Source of the DNA: Microbacterium sp. | Lineage (GTDB): Bacteria; Actinomycetota; Actinomycetes; Actinomycetales; Microbacteriaceae | Assembly: GCA_029267645.1 (NCBI GenBank) | Contig: JAJUIM010000132.1 | Span: 1-5,804 of the forward strand | DNA length: 5,804 nt | Direction: 5' to 3' | Shown: positions 4,944 to 5,804 of the stretch, piece after piece | How positions within the stretch are numbered: position 1 is the stretch's first letter | Layout: each line of letters opens with the position of its first letter | Notes under the pieces: generated by a model | The model's database searches: none | Told to the model about the DNA's origin: nothing | What the model saw: the letters and a program-made list of their open reading frames with translations, nothing else | Program-made: the position numbers and the translations under genes

Positions 4944-5804
4944 ATGACATCCTCCGGCGCGCTCTTCACCGGCCAGACGCCCCTCGCGGTGCGCATGCGC
5001 CCCGTCTCGCTCGACGAGGTCGCGGGGCAGCGGCACCTGCTCGGGCCCGGGTCGCCGCTCGTCGCGCTCGCGGATCCCGAGGCCGCGAAGCCCGGCACGG
5101 TGTCGGTGATCCTCTGGGGTCCGCCGGGCACGGGCAAGACGACGCTCGCGCAGGCGATCGCGCGCTCCTCGGGTCGCCGATTCGTCGAGCTGTCGGCCAT
5201 CACGGCCGGCGTGAAGGATGTGCGCGAGGTTATGCAGCAGGCGCTCGACCAGCGCGATCTCTACGGGCAGTCGACCATCCTGTTCCTCGACGAGATCCAC
5301 CGTTTCACGAAGGCGCAGCAGGACGCGCTGCTGCCCGGCGTCGAGAACGGCTGGGTCATCCTCATCGCCGCGACGACCGAGAACCCCTCGTTCTCGGTCA
5401 TCTCGCCGCTGCTGTCGCGCTCGCTGCTGTTGACCCTCAAGCCGCTCACGGACGACGACCTGCGCACGCTCATCGACCGCGCGCTCACCGACGCGCGGGG
5501 ACTCGACGGCGCGGTCGAGCTCGAGGACGAGGCGCGCGAGGCGATCGTGAACCTCTCGTCGGGCGACGCGCGTCGCGCGCTCACGGCGCTCGAGGCGGCC
5601 GCCGGTGTGGCAGTGAGCGAATCCGAGGGCGACGGCACACCGGTTGTGACCGCGGACCGCGTCGCGCAGGCCGTCGACAGGGCGCTGCTGCGCTACGACC
5701 GCCAGGGCGATGAGCACTACGACGTCATCAGCGCCTTCATCAAGTCGATCCGCGGATCCGATCCCGATGCGGCCGTGCACTATCTCGCGCGCATGATCGA
5801 GGCG
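4944..5804 (+). CDS. rarA: Replication-associated recombination protein RarA (MgsA), AAA+ ATPase; 3' end outside window
   Basis: RarA is a cytoplasmic AAA+ ATPase related to clamp-loader subunits and to eukaryotic WRNIP1/Mgs1. It acts on single-strand DNA and stalled replication forks. The 287 visible residues begin with [22 protein letters not shown] (13-34), the conserved family opening. Walker A is GPPGTGKTT (59-67, Lys65) and Walker B is [10 protein letters not shown] (112-121, Asp116-Glu117). Sensor 1 is AATTENPSF (142-150), the arginine finger is in SPLLSRS (Arg159), and sensor 2 is GDARRAL (208-213). A helical lid follows, then the start of the C-terminal tetramerisation region with [22 protein letters not shown], typical of RarA. 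About a third of the usual 430-450 residues is missing past the window edge. ATG 4944 is the only start that keeps the conserved N-terminus; no upstream start in this frame has a ribosome-binding site. The gene diverges from the small membrane gene. Confidence 0.95.
   Translation, partial: MTSSGALFTGQTPLAVRMRPVSLDEVAGQRHLLGPGSPLVALADPEAAKPGTVSVILWGPPGTGKTTLAQAIARSSGRRFVELSAITAGVKDVREVMQQALDQRDLYGQSTILFLDEIHRFTKAQQDALLPGVENGWVILIAATTENPSFSVISPLLSRSLLLTLKPLTDDDLRTLIDRALTDARGLDGAVELEDEAREAIVNLSSGDARRALTALEAAAGVAVSESEGDGTPVVTADRVAQAVDRALLRYDRQGDEHYDVISAFIKSIRGSDPDAAVHYLARMIEA

Noticed and set aside
4624..4950. Longer form of the small membrane protein starting at 4950
   Set aside because: The extra N-terminus spans the TTGAAC/TATCGT promoter and overlaps the rarA start. 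The strong GGAGG and family-like beginning fit starts at 4845/4848.
4911..5780. A 289-codon minus-strand frame opposite rarA
   Set aside because: Antisense to a clear AAA+ ATPase with intact Walker motifs. The product has no recognisable domain.
1..5804. Mobile element, CRISPR array, tRNA/rRNA or defence island
   Set aside because: No spaced direct repeats, transposase or integrase motifs, cloverleaf or rRNA signature were seen. Gene content and base composition are uniform core chromosome.

Overview
The window is very GC-rich and shows strong third-position G/C use. Its gene order (secF end, rsh, a hypothetical gene, a DUF349 gene, a small membrane protein, rarA) fits a high-GC Gram-positive bacterium, most likely an actinobacterium of the family Microbacteriaceae. 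The genus cannot be fixed from this sequence. The region looks like conserved core chromosome: I see no insertion sequence, phage gene, tRNA, rRNA or CRISPR array, and no stretch over about 100 bases lacks a gene.

Layout. On the plus strand, the window opens inside the 3' end of secF (membrane protein export). After 46 bases comes a complete bifunctional (p)ppGpp synthetase/hydrolase gene, rsh (relA/spoT family). Converging on it from the minus strand are three genes in transcription order: a 73-residue single-pass membrane protein (4845 to 4624), a 461-residue DUF349 coiled-coil protein (4551 to 3166), and a 187-residue protein resembling AbiEi-type type IV antitoxins (3108 to 2545). The last of these overlaps the rsh 3' end by 31 bases, tail to tail. 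At the right edge rarA (mgsA), a replication-fork AAA+ ATPase, diverges from the small membrane gene and is cut by the window end after 287 codons.

How the parts relate. Rsh sets the alarmone level in response to starvation, SecF belongs to the Sec translocon, and RarA acts at stalled replication forks. They are housekeeping neighbours rather than one pathway. The functions of the three minus-strand genes are not established from sequence.

Most interesting signals. (1) The rsh start region carries a perfect 10-bp inverted repeat (315-324 with 350-359) that buries the likely Shine-Dalgarno sequence, with the start codon in the loop. Just upstream is a TAGAAT box placed exactly for a leaderless 14-codon open frame, which runs over the rsh start codon. 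Together these could be a translational switch on the alarmone gene. (2) The small membrane protein looks like the N-terminal anchor of the peptidyl-prolyl isomerase usually found at this locus, without the enzyme domain. (3) A 25-bp inverted repeat overlays the promoter and start region of the AbiEi-like gene, a possible autoregulatory operator.
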